Assembly (NCBI RefSeq): GCF_932526225.1
Contig: NC_064041.1
Span: 7,151,042 to 7,215,041 of the forward strand
Source of the DNA: Nematostella vectensis
Taxonomy: Eukaryota > Cnidaria > Anthozoa > Actiniaria > Edwardsiidae
Reading direction: 5' to 3'
DNA: 64,000 nt
The notes below the pieces were generated by a model. It made no database searches and was not told where the DNA came from. It was given only the letters and a program-made list of their open reading frames with translations. Position 1 is the stretch's first letter; each line of letters opens with the position of its first letter. The position numbers and the translations under genes are program-made. This document shows positions 1 to 11,084 of the stretch, one piece after another.

Positions 1-521
1 ATTCATCATTGTTGTTTGACAACCATCACAATTATTAAATAATTGTTATTGACAGGCGAGTCACGCTAAATTATGTTAACGTGCAATACTCGTTAACGAT
101 GTAACTTTTGGCATAAATGAATGTCCTTTTACCATTAATGATACGCAAGGTGTTGTAATTGGTGAAGTCAAACCATATCATAAATGTGTGTGCAAACATC
201 TTAATCATGCACATGACAGCTGGCTTCTTGTAAAGTTGTTAAACAACCGACAATGGGGCTTGATATAAAAACACATCGTTGATTACTCATTTTTTATGTC
301 AATTTTTAATGTATGTATCACTTTGCATGATGAATAATAAAGTACTTGAATCTTCACGTCTTCTGATTACGCGGTTGTTGTAGTTCTAGAATAGGTGGAC
401 AATTCCGAGGGAAGGGTGTGTGTATGTGTGGAGGGGGGGGGGGGGGATAGGGGAGGAATATTCGAAAGCAAGAGAGGGTGCTGTATCGACTATTTGTATT
501 ATGTTATACCGTGACAGGGGA
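1..521. other. No gene recognised; isolated poly(A)-like signal and poly-G run
   Basis: No coding exon can be supported here. An AATAAA hexamer at 336-341 could end a plus-strand transcript that enters from the left edge, but the open frame in front of it (about 80-263) resembles nothing I know and is not joined to a convincing acceptor. A G-run sits at about 429-447. Confidence 0.4.
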
Positions 522-524
522 TCA

Positions 525-928
525 AGCTTATGAGCCCCCCTGGCCATTACAGCTTATGAGCCCCCCCTGGCCATTACAGCTTATGAGTCCCCCTGGCCAT
601 TACAGCTTATGAGCCCCCCCTGGCCATTACAGCTTATGAGCCCCCCCCCCCCACCTGGCCGTTACAACTTATGAGCCCCCCCTGGCCATTACAGCTTATG
701 AGCCCCCCCTGGCCATTACAGCTTATGAGCACCCCCTGGCCGTTACAGCTTATGAGCACCCCCTGGCCATTACAGCTTATGAGCCCCCCTGGCCATTACA
801 GTTTATGAGCCCCCCCTGGCCATTACAGCTTATGAGCCCCCCCTGGCCGTTACAGCTTATGAGCACCCCCTGGCCATTACAGCTTATGAGCCCCCCCTGG
901 CCATTACAGCTTATGAGCACCCCTGGCT
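525..928. repeat. 27-bp GC-rich minisatellite, about 15 copies
   Basis: The unit reads AGCTTATGAG, a C-run of six to ten, then TGGCCATTAC. Copies differ mainly in the C-run length and in a C/A change after GAGC. The unit length is a multiple of three, so the minus strand reads as an open frame of a repeated Gly/Cys/Gln peptide; I regard that as a by-product of the periodicity and not as a gene. Confidence 0.9.
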
Positions 929-1344
929 TGACATTTAGACAGTCCGTAACACATTCCCAGAAATAAGAGACAACATGGCCGCCACGCATGCGTAATAGTG
1001 CACATACCATGTCAAAATGGCTGCCATTTACTGTAAGGAAATGTGGGGAGACATCACAATTTATCAAATTTTCTCGTTTCATAGATTTTGGGCTCACGAT
1101 GCAGGACTCGAAAAAAAAACCTTACCATTCGAGTGATACACTTTCCGTTCAAACGATGCCAGAGAAAGCCCTATAAATGTTCCTTGAATGGGAAGCAAAA
1201 TCAGGAGACTTTACTCTTTCCAAAGATACAGTGAAAACCCGCGAATACGATGCTAAAATTTAAGAACCCGTCAGACTAAAATCTCCCTGTTATACACCAT
1301 AAACTTGCCTACTTAAGATTTGTATTTTAATACAAATTAAAATT

Positions 1345-1385
1345 AAAATTAGGAGCTTAAAAGCTCCTTAAAAGCTCCTAATTTT
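1345..1385. repeat. Perfect 14-bp inverted repeat (hairpin)
   Basis: AAAATTAGGAGCTT at 1345-1358 is exactly complementary to 1372-1385 with a 13-base spacer that itself repeats the AGCTCCT core. The surrounding 929-1730 shows no gene. The hairpin could be a terminator-like fold or a MITE remnant; the sequence does not decide. Confidence 0.6.
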
Positions 1386-1730
1386 CAAGAAAATAAAAAG
1401 AACGTAAAAAAGTCTAATGCATTTAAAAGAAGATCGATGCCATATAAAATCCTTATTTCATGGACATGGTAATCTGGCAATCCTGCAAACCCCCACCCCC
1501 ACCCCCCTTCACCCCCAAATCGAATTTCTAATGGTCTGTCCCTTAGTGGGGGCTATCACAATAATTCAAAGCGTGCGTTGAGTACGCGATTTTATCTCAT
1601 GATTAAAGGACTAACATACCGTACTAAACGCAGTTCTTTTTAGCCCTCAGAAGAATTGTGATTGTCAGTTCCAGACTTTTATGGCATTTTATGGATTACC
1701 AAAACTTTTGTCCCCTTTCTATAAATGTGA

Positions 1731-1854
1731 ACTTTAGAAGCACACTAGCATGCACACATTGGCACCAGTCGGGCCAAGACGGGACGCTAGCACAGTCTAT
1801 TACCCGTGCAGTTCGGCAACCATGGACAGCTGTATGCTAGTGTGCTTCTAAAGT
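1731..1854. mobile_element. Short MITE-like element with 24-bp terminal inverted repeats
   Basis: The end ACTTTAGAAGCACACTAGCA at 1731 is repeated in inverted orientation ending at 1854, 23 of 24 positions matching. Both sides carry a CCCTTTCTATA-like direct repeat, offset by a few bases on the left, which may be a target duplication. The 76-bp interior has no coding capacity. A miRNA-type hairpin is possible but the loop is long. Confidence 0.55.
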
Positions 1855-2887
1855 CCCTTTCTATAGATATTATTTAAAAAACGTCTTCTAGTTTTGGGAT
1901 CATATTTCATGCCTTTATTACACAGCCAAATCCCAGGCGTTTTACCTGGCTCCTTTGTTCGGACTGTACTTCTTTGTTGACCGCGAGGCCTGGGGATAGC
2001 TCATCAACAGTTCTAATGGAAAAGGTGGTCTCCGGTGACGTCACAACCATCACAAACCACAGGTATCCAGAACGCCTTGGACTATGCTGCTTATAACACT
2101 GGTCTACCAATTGCGCAGCGCACTCAATAATACTGACGCACTTTTATTAACACACTTCAAATACTCGACTCTCTTTATCATTTTTGTTTTTAATGGCTTT
2201 GTTATAAATGATTCCGCTATGGTTTAAAGGTGATTTTATATATAGGACGGCTTTATTTTTCGATAACTGGCCAAGCTACATATAGATTTAAAAAATCGAT
2301 AATCTAGAATGAACATGTCTCGACTATAGCTATAGTCGACCTAACGTTTATTTATGTATATGTTTGTCGCAAGTGGGGACTGTTTTCTGTTAGAAGATAT
2401 TGAACGATGATAGGGCGCCTCGATGCTTCTTATATGCCATAAAATACAGTGGACTACCCGTACTAGCAGCGTTCTCCGCCCACTTCGAGACTTACTAGGA
2501 AGTTTGAGGTTCAGAAAGCTAATGTAACAGGACGGGTTGTCATATTTTTTAGGTTATAGAGTCTAGTATTTCATGTTCCTATCTCGAAAAACGGAAGTTC
2601 TTAAGTTTTGTTTATGTTTTAATGATAATTCAAATTTTGTTAACAATTGATGGTTTCCTTAGTCTAGATTTTAGCACGCCTGTAGACTCTCCGCTTCGAT
2701 GACTTTTTGGTGCGTTTAAATCCAGGGAGTGTACAGTTTCCTATACGTGGCAAAATCATGGTTTCTTCTTTTCGTTTCGAGCATTTTAGTTGTCAAGCTA
2801 ATCTCTTGAAATTTCTTGGAAACCACATGCCATTTTTACCCCTTGGTTTAGACATCATTTATTTTTATCGTTATTTTACTTGAAAAT
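1855..2887. other. No gene recognised
   Basis: AT-rich sequence without a supported exon on either strand. The only local structure noted is a 20-bp perfect palindrome at 2320-2339 (TCGACTATAGCTATAGTCGA). Confidence 0.5.
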
Positions 2888-3292
2888 GTTGTAGTCACTC
2901 GCTCTTTGAGCATGCGCAGTTAAGTTTTAAAAGTTGCTTAATCATTGTAGTGGTATCTTAAAGTTACCTTGACTTCATTGATTATTTTGTAAATACGCAG
3001 GGACAAGAGACCAACTCTATGATTTCCCACGCACTCACGCTTTTGGCTGATTGGTTCGTTTGGCCGAATGTATCCAATTCTCCTTGTTCCCTCTTGAAAT
3101 GTTTTACATTTATTTCCTTTCATGTGGGACTTCCACATGGGTTGCTGTCTGGTCCTAGCGTATAAATATAGCGAGCTTAGTTCTGTAGTTATGTGCTGTA
3201 TATGTGGTTGCGACTGTGAACAATAAAAGCATTGGAAATACCAGCCTCGCCTTCGTCTTAAAGATCCCCTAAACTAGTATTATATTTTCATC
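2888..3292 (+). mobile_element. Possible solo LTR
   Basis: The segment starts with TGTTGTAGTC, holds a TATAAATA box near 3161, an AATAAA signal near 3222 and ends near ...CATCA just before a short GCGCCCC stretch that could be a primer-binding remnant. This order (TG, TATA, poly(A), CA) is that of an LTR. No second copy or internal coding region is present in the window, so it would be a solo LTR. Another reading is an unrelated short promoter plus terminator. Confidence 0.3.
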
Positions 3293-3390
3293 ATAATAGC
3301 GCCCCGTGTAGGGGTGCTATAATTGACAATACTCTGTGGGGTTATTTATCTTCTTACCGTAACCTAAACAGAAACACACACAAGGAGAAC

Positions 3391-3500
3391 AAGCTGATGC
3401 CAAGCTGATGCTAAGCTGATGCCAAGCGGATGCCAAGCTGATGCCAAGCTGATGCCAAGCTGATGCCAAGCTGATGCCAAGCTTATGCCAAGCTGTTGGC
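3391..3500. repeat. 11-bp minisatellite, about 10 copies
   Basis: Unit AAGCTGATGCC with single-base variants (AAGCGGATGCC, AAGCTGATGCT, AAGCTTATGCC). It lies about 190 bp upstream of the start codon of the collagen/Ig/lectin gene, just in front of its likely TATA box, so copy-number change could touch that promoter. Confidence 0.9.
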
Positions 3501-3581
3501 AAGCTAATCTGCTTGATGTCAAGCCCGGGTGTCAAGCGGAGGCATCTGATGCCAAAAGAATTTACTTCCGGTGCCAAAAAA

Positions 3582-3590
3582 CTATAAGAG
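3582..3590 (+). promoter_or_regulatory. TATA-like box of the collagen-Ig-lectin gene
   Basis: CTATAAGAG lies about 100 bp upstream of the ATG at 3688. A start of transcription some 30 bp downstream would leave a 5' leader of about 75 bases. An in-frame stop at 3622 limits the coding region on the left. Confidence 0.35.
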
Positions 3591-3687
3591 GATCATTTAA
3601 CACTGCGTAGAAATTGCAGTGTAAAAAGTGCTCCTGATCAATCGGTTGTTTCCTTCCAAGACTGCTATTGCTTGTATTCCCATAAGG

Positions 3688-6600
3688 ATGTTCGCAAACA
3701 GTTCCTTGTCGCCCGCGACAATCGCGCTAGCACTGCTTGTTCTCGTGTTTGGTTGTGGAGAAATAGTGAGGATCGAACTCAAGCTCAGCGAACAGTCGAC
3801 GAGAATCCGTGACTTGGAGCACAATCTGCAGACCAAGTGTGGCGTCATAGACTCTAGCAGTAAGTTGGTTAAATTTTCTTTAGTGATGGGTATAGCTATA
3901 TCGTTTCAGTTGTCAAATAAACATTTGTACGAGCAAGATGTTTATTCGACAACTCAAAGGTTTCCCATGAAAACATAGACTAGAATAGGATATAGTGTTG
4001 AAGTCATATCGAGAACTCGCATGTCGTTGCGCGTGATGTTTCTTCGTAGCCACGATAAACAATATAACATAGAAAGTTTTCTGAGCTATATTTTAGGTTT
4101 AACTTTGAGAGTGCCATAGTTTTTCGTCGTTAACTGATATTAGCTAAATAGTTGATATCTTATTAATTTCGTTATTCTGCAATATTATTTTAATTCTGAA
4201 ATTATTATTCACAATTTTGACATAATTTGGTCATTATATTATTGTCTAACATAATAATTGGATACGGTATGTGTGCATTTTTTCTTAAACTTTTATGCCT
4301 ACGAAAAAAATATTCCGAAATGTCCTTTCTTCTTGTGTACTATTATCGTTTCGCATTGTTTATTTGTTTACTTGCGATCAATTCCTTTAACTGGAACCAA
4401 AAAGGAAATTAAACAAATCGAGCGGGGAATTGTCGGATTGTCGGAGTAGAAATAACAAAAATTTTACCTTAATTGCTCGAATAAGCGCCTCACGTAAGAG
4501 GAAAAATATGAAAAGGCGTCTTCCTCTCTCATCTGAACGTGTTGCACTGCACTAACGTCTGTACGTTAGAAAGGGAGCAAAGAAAATGAACGGTACTTCC
4601 CGCAGGGACGGATAGCTTTTCGCTAAAGAGGGGGGTTTGGCTCAGTGACAAAGGGGGAGAGGGGGTAAATTTACTTTGTTACTTATGGCTTTCTGGCAGC
4701 CCAAGGGGGGGGGGGGGTTAAACCCCCTAAACCCTCCCCCTAGATCCGCTACTGACACGCCACAAAAAACTTGTTTTATTATGGTTGTGGGAGCGTGTAC
4801 GCTGCCAAAAAAACATTTTTTTATCCAGACAAAAAAACTGGTTTTGAAATAAGCGTCCTCTTTTCCTTTTCCCTTGGGAGTTCTAGGTAAGAACATTCCG
4901 TGCGATGTTATTTACTGGCTTCCTAAGAATATGACTACTCTTTTTTTTATAAGAACCTTTTTTTATAAGAACGTCCAGCCTGAGATTTCACCAATGCCGA
5001 GAAAATGCTATAAACATGCCGAGGTTCAGATAGCAGATTTTTTTTTTCTTTTTTAGTCCTGATGCGTTTTAAAATGCAGATTCAAATTGTGCTCAGAGTA
5101 AAAACCTTATTAACCGTTCCTCATTATAGTCACCTCGTACCTTATTAACAATTCCTCATAATAGTCACCTCGTACCTTTCACCTTATTAACAGTTCCTCA
5201 TAATAGTCACCTCGTACCTTTCACCATATGCCAAAGATTCGTCTCAGTGACAGGAGCAAAAAATGGCAAAATTAAAATTGTAAGGTTGTGTTAGCTTACA
5301 TTTTGTTTATATTTTGTCTAGAGGTTCCTTGCATAATATAAAACAAAATAAGCAATAGTATTTTTTGGTAGATGGTCCGTTCTTGAGATATGATTGAGCA
5401 AAGTTGCCATAAATCATGAAAAAAGTAGCAATTTCGCCCACATTGGGCAATTTCAGACAAATCAAGAGCCTTACAATTTGCAATATCTCAAGAACGGATT
5501 ATCTACCAAAAAATACTAAAGCTTATTTTGTTTTATATTACACAAGGGACATCTATGCAAATAATCAAGCGAATATAAGCTAACACGACCTTAAAAATTT
5601 GAACTTTGCCATTTTTTGCTCCTGTCCGTCTCAGTACGAAGGCCAATCACGCCGTTATTTTATGCTCCTGTCCGTCTCAGTATGAAGGCCAATCACGCCG
5701 TTATTTTATGCTCCTGTCCGTCTCAGTATGAAGGCCAATCACGCCGTTATTTTATGCTCCTGTCCATCTCAGTATAAAGGCCAATCACGCCGTTATTTTA
5801 TGCTCCTGTCCGTCTCAGTATAAATGCCAACCACGCCGTTATTTTATGCTCCTGTCCGTCTCAGTATGAAGGCCAATCACGCCGTTATTTTATGCTCCTG
5901 TCCGTCTCAGTATGAAGGCCAATCACGCCGTTATTTTATGCTCCTGTCCGTCTCAGTATGAAGGCCAACCACGCCGTTATTTTATGCTCCTGTCCGTCTC
6001 AGTATGAAGGCCAATCACGCCGTTATTTTATGCTCCTGTCCGTCTCAGTATGAAGGCCAACCACGCCGTTATTTTATGCTCCTGTCCGTCTCAGTATGAA
6101 GGCCAACCACGCCGTTATTTTATGCTCCTGTCCGTCTCAGTATGAAGGCCAATCACGCCGTTATTTTATGCTCCTGTCCGTCTCAGTATGAAGGCCAATC
6201 ACGCCGTTATTTTATGCTCCTGTCCGTCTCAGTATGAAGGCCAATCACGCCGTTATTTTATGCTCCTGTCCGTCTCAGTATAAAGGCCAACCACGCCGTT
6301 ATTTTATGCTCCTGTCCGTCTCAGTATGAAGGCCAACCACGCCGTTATTTTATGCTCCTGTCCGTCTCAGTATGAAGGCCAACCACGCCGTTATTTTATG
6401 CTCCTGTCCGTCTCAGTATAAAGGCCAGCCACGCCGTTATTTTATGCTCCTGTCCGTCTCAGTATGAAGGCCAACCACGCCGTTATTTTATGCTCCTGTC
6501 CGTCTCAGTATAAAGGCCAACCACGCCGTTATTTTATGCTCCTGTCCGTCTCAGTATGAAGGCCAATCACGCCGTTATTTTATGCTCCTGTCCGTCTCAG

Positions 6601-9600
6601 TATGAAGGCCAATCACGCCGTTATTTTATGCTCCTGTCCGTCTCAGTATAAAGGCCAACCACGCCGTTATTTTATGCTCCTGTCCGTCTCAGTATGAAGG
6701 CCAACCACGCCGTTATTTTATGCTCCTGTCCGTCTCAGTATGAAGGCCAACCACGCCGTTATTTTATGCTCCTGTCCGTCTCAGTATGAAGGCCAACCAC
6801 GCCGTTATTTTATGCTCCTGTCCGTCTCAGTATGAAGGCCAACCACGCCGTTATTTTATGCTCCTGTCCGTCTCAGTATGAAGGCCAATCACGCCGTTAT
6901 TTTATGCTCCTGTCCGTCTCAGTATAAAGGCCAACCACGCCGTTATTTTATGCTCCTGTCCGTCTCAGTATAAAGGCCAACCACGCCGTTATTTTATGCT
7001 CCTGTCCGTCTCAGTATGAAGGCCAACCACGCCGTTATTTTATGCTCCTGTCCGTCTCAGTATGAAGGCCAACCACGCCGTTATTTTATGCTCCTGTCCG
7101 TCTCAGTATGAAGGCCAACCACGCCGTTATTTTATGCTCCTGTCCGTCTCAGTATGAAGGCCAACCACGCCGTTATTTTATGCTCCTGTCCGTCTCAGTA
7201 TGAAGGCCAACCACGCCGTTATTTTATGCTCCTGTCCGTCTCAGTATGAAGGCCAACCACGCCGTTATTTTATGCTCCTGTCCGTCTCAGTACAAAGGCC
7301 AACCACGCCGTTATTTTATGCTCCTGTCCGTCTCAGTATAAAGGCCAACCACGCCGTTATTTTATGCTCCTGTCCGTCTCAGTATAAAGGCCAACCACGC
7401 CGTTATTTTATGCTCCTGTCCGTCTCAGTATAAAGGCCAATCACGCCGTTATTTTATGCTCCTGTCCGTCTCAGTATGAAGGCCAATCACGCCGTTATTT
7501 TATGCTCCTGTCCGTCTCAGTATGAAGGCCAATCACGCCGTTATTTTATGCTCCCGCTCAATGCCGAGTCACACAAAGATTTTCCATAAATGAGAAACTT
7601 TCAATCAAATATCATTAATAAAATATATCAGACCTTAATCTGGATGGTTATTATTTGTTTTCTTGCAAATAAACCGTTCTATTTTCAGATGTAAACAATA
7701 ACAAAGGAAAAGTTGATCGACCTAGCTCTGAACTTTGTATTTTGAACTATTTCGAGCAATTACCGTATTCAAAATTACTTCAGGTAATAGAGGTTCACTA
7801 TATTCGGTGAACGTATTGTCATTGTCAGCATTGAATTTATTTTTTAGAAACTCCCAATGATGAATCAAGCCTACCTCACCGCGATCGAAGAGCAGCCCCC
7901 ACCCCTACCCCCACAGGATATCAAAACATGCAGAACCAGCTCGCGGCCATTTCCAAGACCCTCGCTCTACTCGCCTCCCATAACAACGTGCGAGGCCCCC
8001 CTGGTCCTGCAGGCCCCCCCGGATCTAAAGGAGAAAAGGGCAATCGAGGGCGACGGGGAAGACGTGGGCCGCGAGGTCCCCCGGGAAAACCAGGAGCTGA
8101 CGGAAAGCCGGGTATTCGTGGACCTCCGGGGCCGAAGGGCGACAAGGGAGAGAAAGGGGACGCGGGTCCACGTGGATTAAAAGGAGACCCTGGCAAGATA
8201 CGAGATGCTCCGAGAGTAATAATAGCACCACAGAAATTAAATATAGACTCAAGTGCGACCGTGGTGCTCAACTGTTCAGTCAGCGGTAATCCGAGCGCTC
8301 CTGTCACCTGGAGTAAGATTGGCGGTAGTCTTCCCAGGAATAGGTCACGGGATGACGGCCGTGGGGGCCTGGTGATTAGAGACGCTAGGAGCAGTGACGC
8401 GGGATTGTACGAGTGCGCAAGTGTGGGTGGATTGTACAAGTCACGTGATACGGCGGTTGTCTCAGTTAACGGTAGGGGTCGAAAAGATTTGCCAATATAT
8501 TTCTTGTCTAAAGAATAACTAACAAAACCCAGTAACATATTAATCAATCTTGTTTTGGAAATTGTCGCTCGATCAATTCCATATTAGGACATTGCATACC
8601 ATATTTGGAATTCCCCTTCGATCATTATTTCGCTTTTTAGTCGCCTTAAAACTGTGTACGTCGAGATTGTTCACGTAAACTTGCACGAAATTCGTGTTTA
8701 CTACGATTTTTGCATGCCGCCATTTTGTAAAAAGCCTTTGGCTCTAAAGTTTTTTAGAATTTCAGGTTTCCCGTGCGGTCGGCCCTGGTTCTTTTCATAT
8801 CAATCGATGGCAGTCGTAATTATTCTAAAAACGCTGGGGCCTTGGTCTATTTCAAAATGGCGGCCTGCAAACTCGTAGTAATCACGAATTCCTACAAGTT
8901 TACGTGGAAATTTTCGATGCACACAGCTCTAGTGCGACAAAAAAGCAAAAAAACATGATTGAAGCAGACTTTCAAATATTGTATGTATGTCCTTATAAGG
9001 AACTGACCGAGCGAGCTAGAAAAACGACAGCTTTTATAACAAGATTTATTGGTATGAGACGATATAGATAACCATATATGATATGTGACCAATAGAAAAG
9101 GGGGTGAGGAGGGTTTCAGTCAAGCATGTTTTTTTTTCTTGTTTCCAAGAGGTTCATGATTTTTGTTTCATCGTTGTATGTATTTTTATTTCTGTCTGGT
9201 TTGGGCAGCATCCAATTTTTTTCAAGCTTTTCATCGTGTAAAATTTTTTGTTGTTGTCCCTTACCCACACCCCCTCCCACCCCCCTTCACTTTTCTATGG
9301 TCCGTCCTTTAACGACTGCAATTGTTTGATATGTTGAACCGCTGGCCACCTCCACTTTATAAACTTATTAAAAAACTACCCTGCAAGCCGGCTATCATTC
9401 GACATTAGTCGGAAATGTTTTGTTTTTTAATATGGACTCCTATTTCTTCGTACCCTCGCCCCTACACAATTCGGCCTCCGCATGCGCCACAGGATTCCCA
9501 ATATTCGAAAACAAAACATTCCCGAATGACAAACAAAGCATTTTCTGAATAAGAGCCGGATAGCAGGCCAATTCTTACAAAAAGAACAAAGTCCTTCTTT

Positions 9601-11032
9601 TCAATACTCAAAGTCCCAGAAGAAAGGATAATTACTATATCATTCGGTTAGATAATTTTCCAGTTTTGATCAAATTCTTGGTCCAATCCCCGTGCCAGTA
9701 TTTGCTTACGATTCTCACATCGCGGGGGTTATTGACCCCCTCGCCTACTAACGAGCTTCTTCCATTACCAGCCCCTCCTCAGGTGAGAATCGCTGGAGTG
9801 ACGTCACGAGTCTTAGCTGGAAACACCATTACCTTACCGTGGTGTCACGTGACCGGGTACCCAAAGCCCAAAATCACGTGGCTCTTCAACAACGGTTCCC
9901 TCCCGAGTCGCGCAGCGGTATCGCCGCGTAACGCTGTGGTTGTCACCTCGGCCCAGTCTCAAGACTCGGGGACCTATACATGTCAGGCTGTGAATAGAAT
10001 GGGGAAAGCGGCTGCTCACACTACACTTGAGATCGAACCACGGCTTGCATTTACCTTCAAGCCTCCAAGTGTTCTACCACTGGTTGTCGATCAAACAATA
10101 ACGCTGACATGTAGCGTGAACAAGATTGCGAAAATCACGTGGAGTAAACGGGGTGGGGTGCTGCCAAATGGGAGAGTGGAGCAGAATGGAAACGCGCTGA
10201 CCATCAAGAGGTTGTCAAGAAGCAAGGACCAGGGTACTTATACGTGCCACGCCCAGGCTGGGGACGAGGTGGTTCAGGCGGAGACAAGGCTTGTATATGG
10301 TGAGTTTTATATGCACAAAAGGTGTTTACTGGAGAGGAAAACAGCGTAGAAGTAAACTATAGCAGAAAAGTACAGTCCAGTCAGGGCCGTAGCAGGGGGT
10401 GGGGCACTGGGGGCCCCCAATATTTTCCAAAATCACAAGGAAATGGCCAGAAGGGGCGTGGCTGTGCCACCTTAATATTTCCTTTATGTTTCTGTATTGT
10501 CAGCTTCGGCAGATGACGAAAGGTTAGAATGTAATAGAGAGTAAAGCATATAATAGTAGGACAAGGCAGAGCAGAATAAAGCAAAAGAATTTGAGGGTTG
10601 AGCGCTCTCATCCTGATTCAAAGCTTTTCTCTTTTATTTTCAGCGTGCGATTCTTCCTGGCACTATTTTGACGGCAAGTGTTATTTCCTGTCAACTGTCG
10701 AAGAGCCCTGGACAGCAGCGGAGAGATCATGCCGAGTGAGAGGCAGCACCCTTGTCATCGTGAACAATCTCATGGAAAACGAGTTCATTCGTTCACTTAT
10801 GCCCAGTGGCTCTGAGGTCTGGATTGGTTTGCGGTGGCAATACAGGCAATGGTCGTGGCTTGATTACAGCTCTTACGGCTTCAAGCATTGGCAGATGTTT
10901 GATGAGAAAGTTCAGGTTCCTTCAGCTACTTATTATGGCTGTATGGTGCCTAGTGGGTACTGGGGCCGACATCGCAGGGAAAGTCTCAAAATTCCCTTCG
11001 TTTGTGAAACATCTAGTCCTTATAGAAGTTAA
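3688..11032 (+). CDS. Collagen stalk - three Ig domains - C-type lectin domain protein, 4 exons
   Basis: Inferred exons are 3688-3859, 7848-8471, 9772-10299 and 10644-11032 (stop TAA), 570 residues. All introns are GT-AG and every junction is phase 1, completing Lys58, then Ala before PPQV, then Ala before the lectin Cys. The ATG at 3688 has A at -3 and follows an in-frame stop. Residues about 9-27 are hydrophobic (signal peptide or type II anchor; the short N-terminus has no basic residue, so I cannot decide). A Leu/Ile heptad-like segment follows, then 23 Gly-X-Y triplets (about 108-176), Ig1 (178-265), Ig2 (266-352), Ig3 (353-441) and a lectin fold (443-570) with WIGL-like, WSWLD and FVCE landmarks. 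The lectin part has no EPN/QPD or WND calcium motif. The layout recalls collectins and scavenger receptors, so extracellular recognition is a reasonable inference, but the ligand is unknown. Domain calls are strong; the exact architecture is unfamiliar to me. Confidence 0.85.
5105..5225. repeat. About 40-bp tandem repeat, 3 copies, in intron 1
   Basis: Three successive copies of a unit containing CTTATTAACAGTTCCTCATA and TAGTCACCTCGTACC. The spacing varies by a few bases between copies because of a CTTTCAC insertion. No function is suggested. Confidence 0.75.
5252..5625. mobile_element. MITE-like fold-back element in intron 1
   Basis: CAGGAGCAAAAAATGGCAAA at 5252-5271 is the exact inverted copy of 5606-5625. 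Further inner arms pair (GTTAGCTTA with TAAGCTAAC; GTTCTTGAGATAT with ATATCTCAAGAAC), so most of the 374 bp folds on itself. There is no coding capacity. Its right end overlaps the first unit of the adjacent 46-bp minisatellite. Confidence 0.7.
5612..7556. repeat. 46-bp minisatellite, about 42 copies, in intron 1
   Basis: Unit begins CTCCTGTCCGTCTCAGTATG, followed by AAGGCCAATCACGCCGTTAT and TTTATG. Variation is almost limited to TATGAAGG/TATAAAGG and CCAATCAC/CCAACCAC, so the array is very homogeneous and likely young or kept uniform by unequal exchange. It occupies about half of the 4-kb first intron of the collagen-Ig-lectin gene. Short open frames through the array are an effect of its periodicity. 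Confidence 0.95.
8672..8907. mobile_element. MITE-like fold-back element in intron 2
   Basis: CACGTAAACTTG at 8672 is answered by CAAGTTTACGTG ending near 8906. The arms go on pairing inward (CGTGTTTACTACGA with TCGTAGTAATCACG; GCCGCCATTTTG with CAAAATGGCGGC). No reading frame of note. Confidence 0.65.
9372..9575. mobile_element. Second fold-back element in intron 2
   Basis: The left part (GCCGGCTATCATTCG, GAAATGTTTTGTTTT) and the right part (AAAACAAAACATTC, GAGCCGGATAGCAGG) are imperfect inverted copies over roughly 60 bp. No coding capacity. It stands about 200 bp before the Ig2/Ig3 exon acceptor at 9771. Confidence 0.55.
10382..10475 (+). repeat. Dispersed repeat, copy 1 (intron 3)
   Basis: This GC-rich segment begins near CAGGGCCGTAGCAGGG and contains GGCCCCCAATATTTT and AAGGGGCGTGGC. 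Much of it recurs in inverted orientation at 11085-11165 on the other side of the lectin exon. The GTAGCAG start resembles the ends of hAT-type MITEs, but I see no complete terminal pair. Confidence 0.5.
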
Positions 11033-11084
11033 AGACATGGACGGATAAAAAAACCCTTCGTTTATGAAGATAGCATAGTCTTAG

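Noticed and set aside
80-263. 60-codon plus-strand frame with a KCVCKHLNHAHD segment before an AATAAA
   Set aside because: No acceptor joins it, no ATG starts it and no family is recognised; the Cys/His spacing is not that of a zinc finger.
777-1097. Minus-strand open frame of a repeated Cys-Asn-Gly-Gln-Gly peptide
   Set aside because: It is the reading of the 27-bp minisatellite; a unit divisible by three stays open by itself, and there is no splice or promoter context.
3628-3687. Extended N-terminus of the collagen-Ig-lectin protein starting at a GTG
   Set aside because: Non-ATG start without support; the ATG at 3688 has a good context and follows an in-frame stop at 3622.
7200-7433. Open frame through the 46-bp minisatellite
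   Set aside because: Three units of 46 bp return to frame, so openness follows from the period; it is inside a confirmed intron.
5612-7556. CRISPR array
   Set aside because: The 46-bp units are contiguous with no unique spacers, and the context is an animal intron.
7921-8547. Long minus-strand frame opposite the collagen exon
   Set aside because: It is the complement of Gly-X-Y repeats (Pro/Gly-rich on the other strand); the plus-strand reading has real domains and splice sites.
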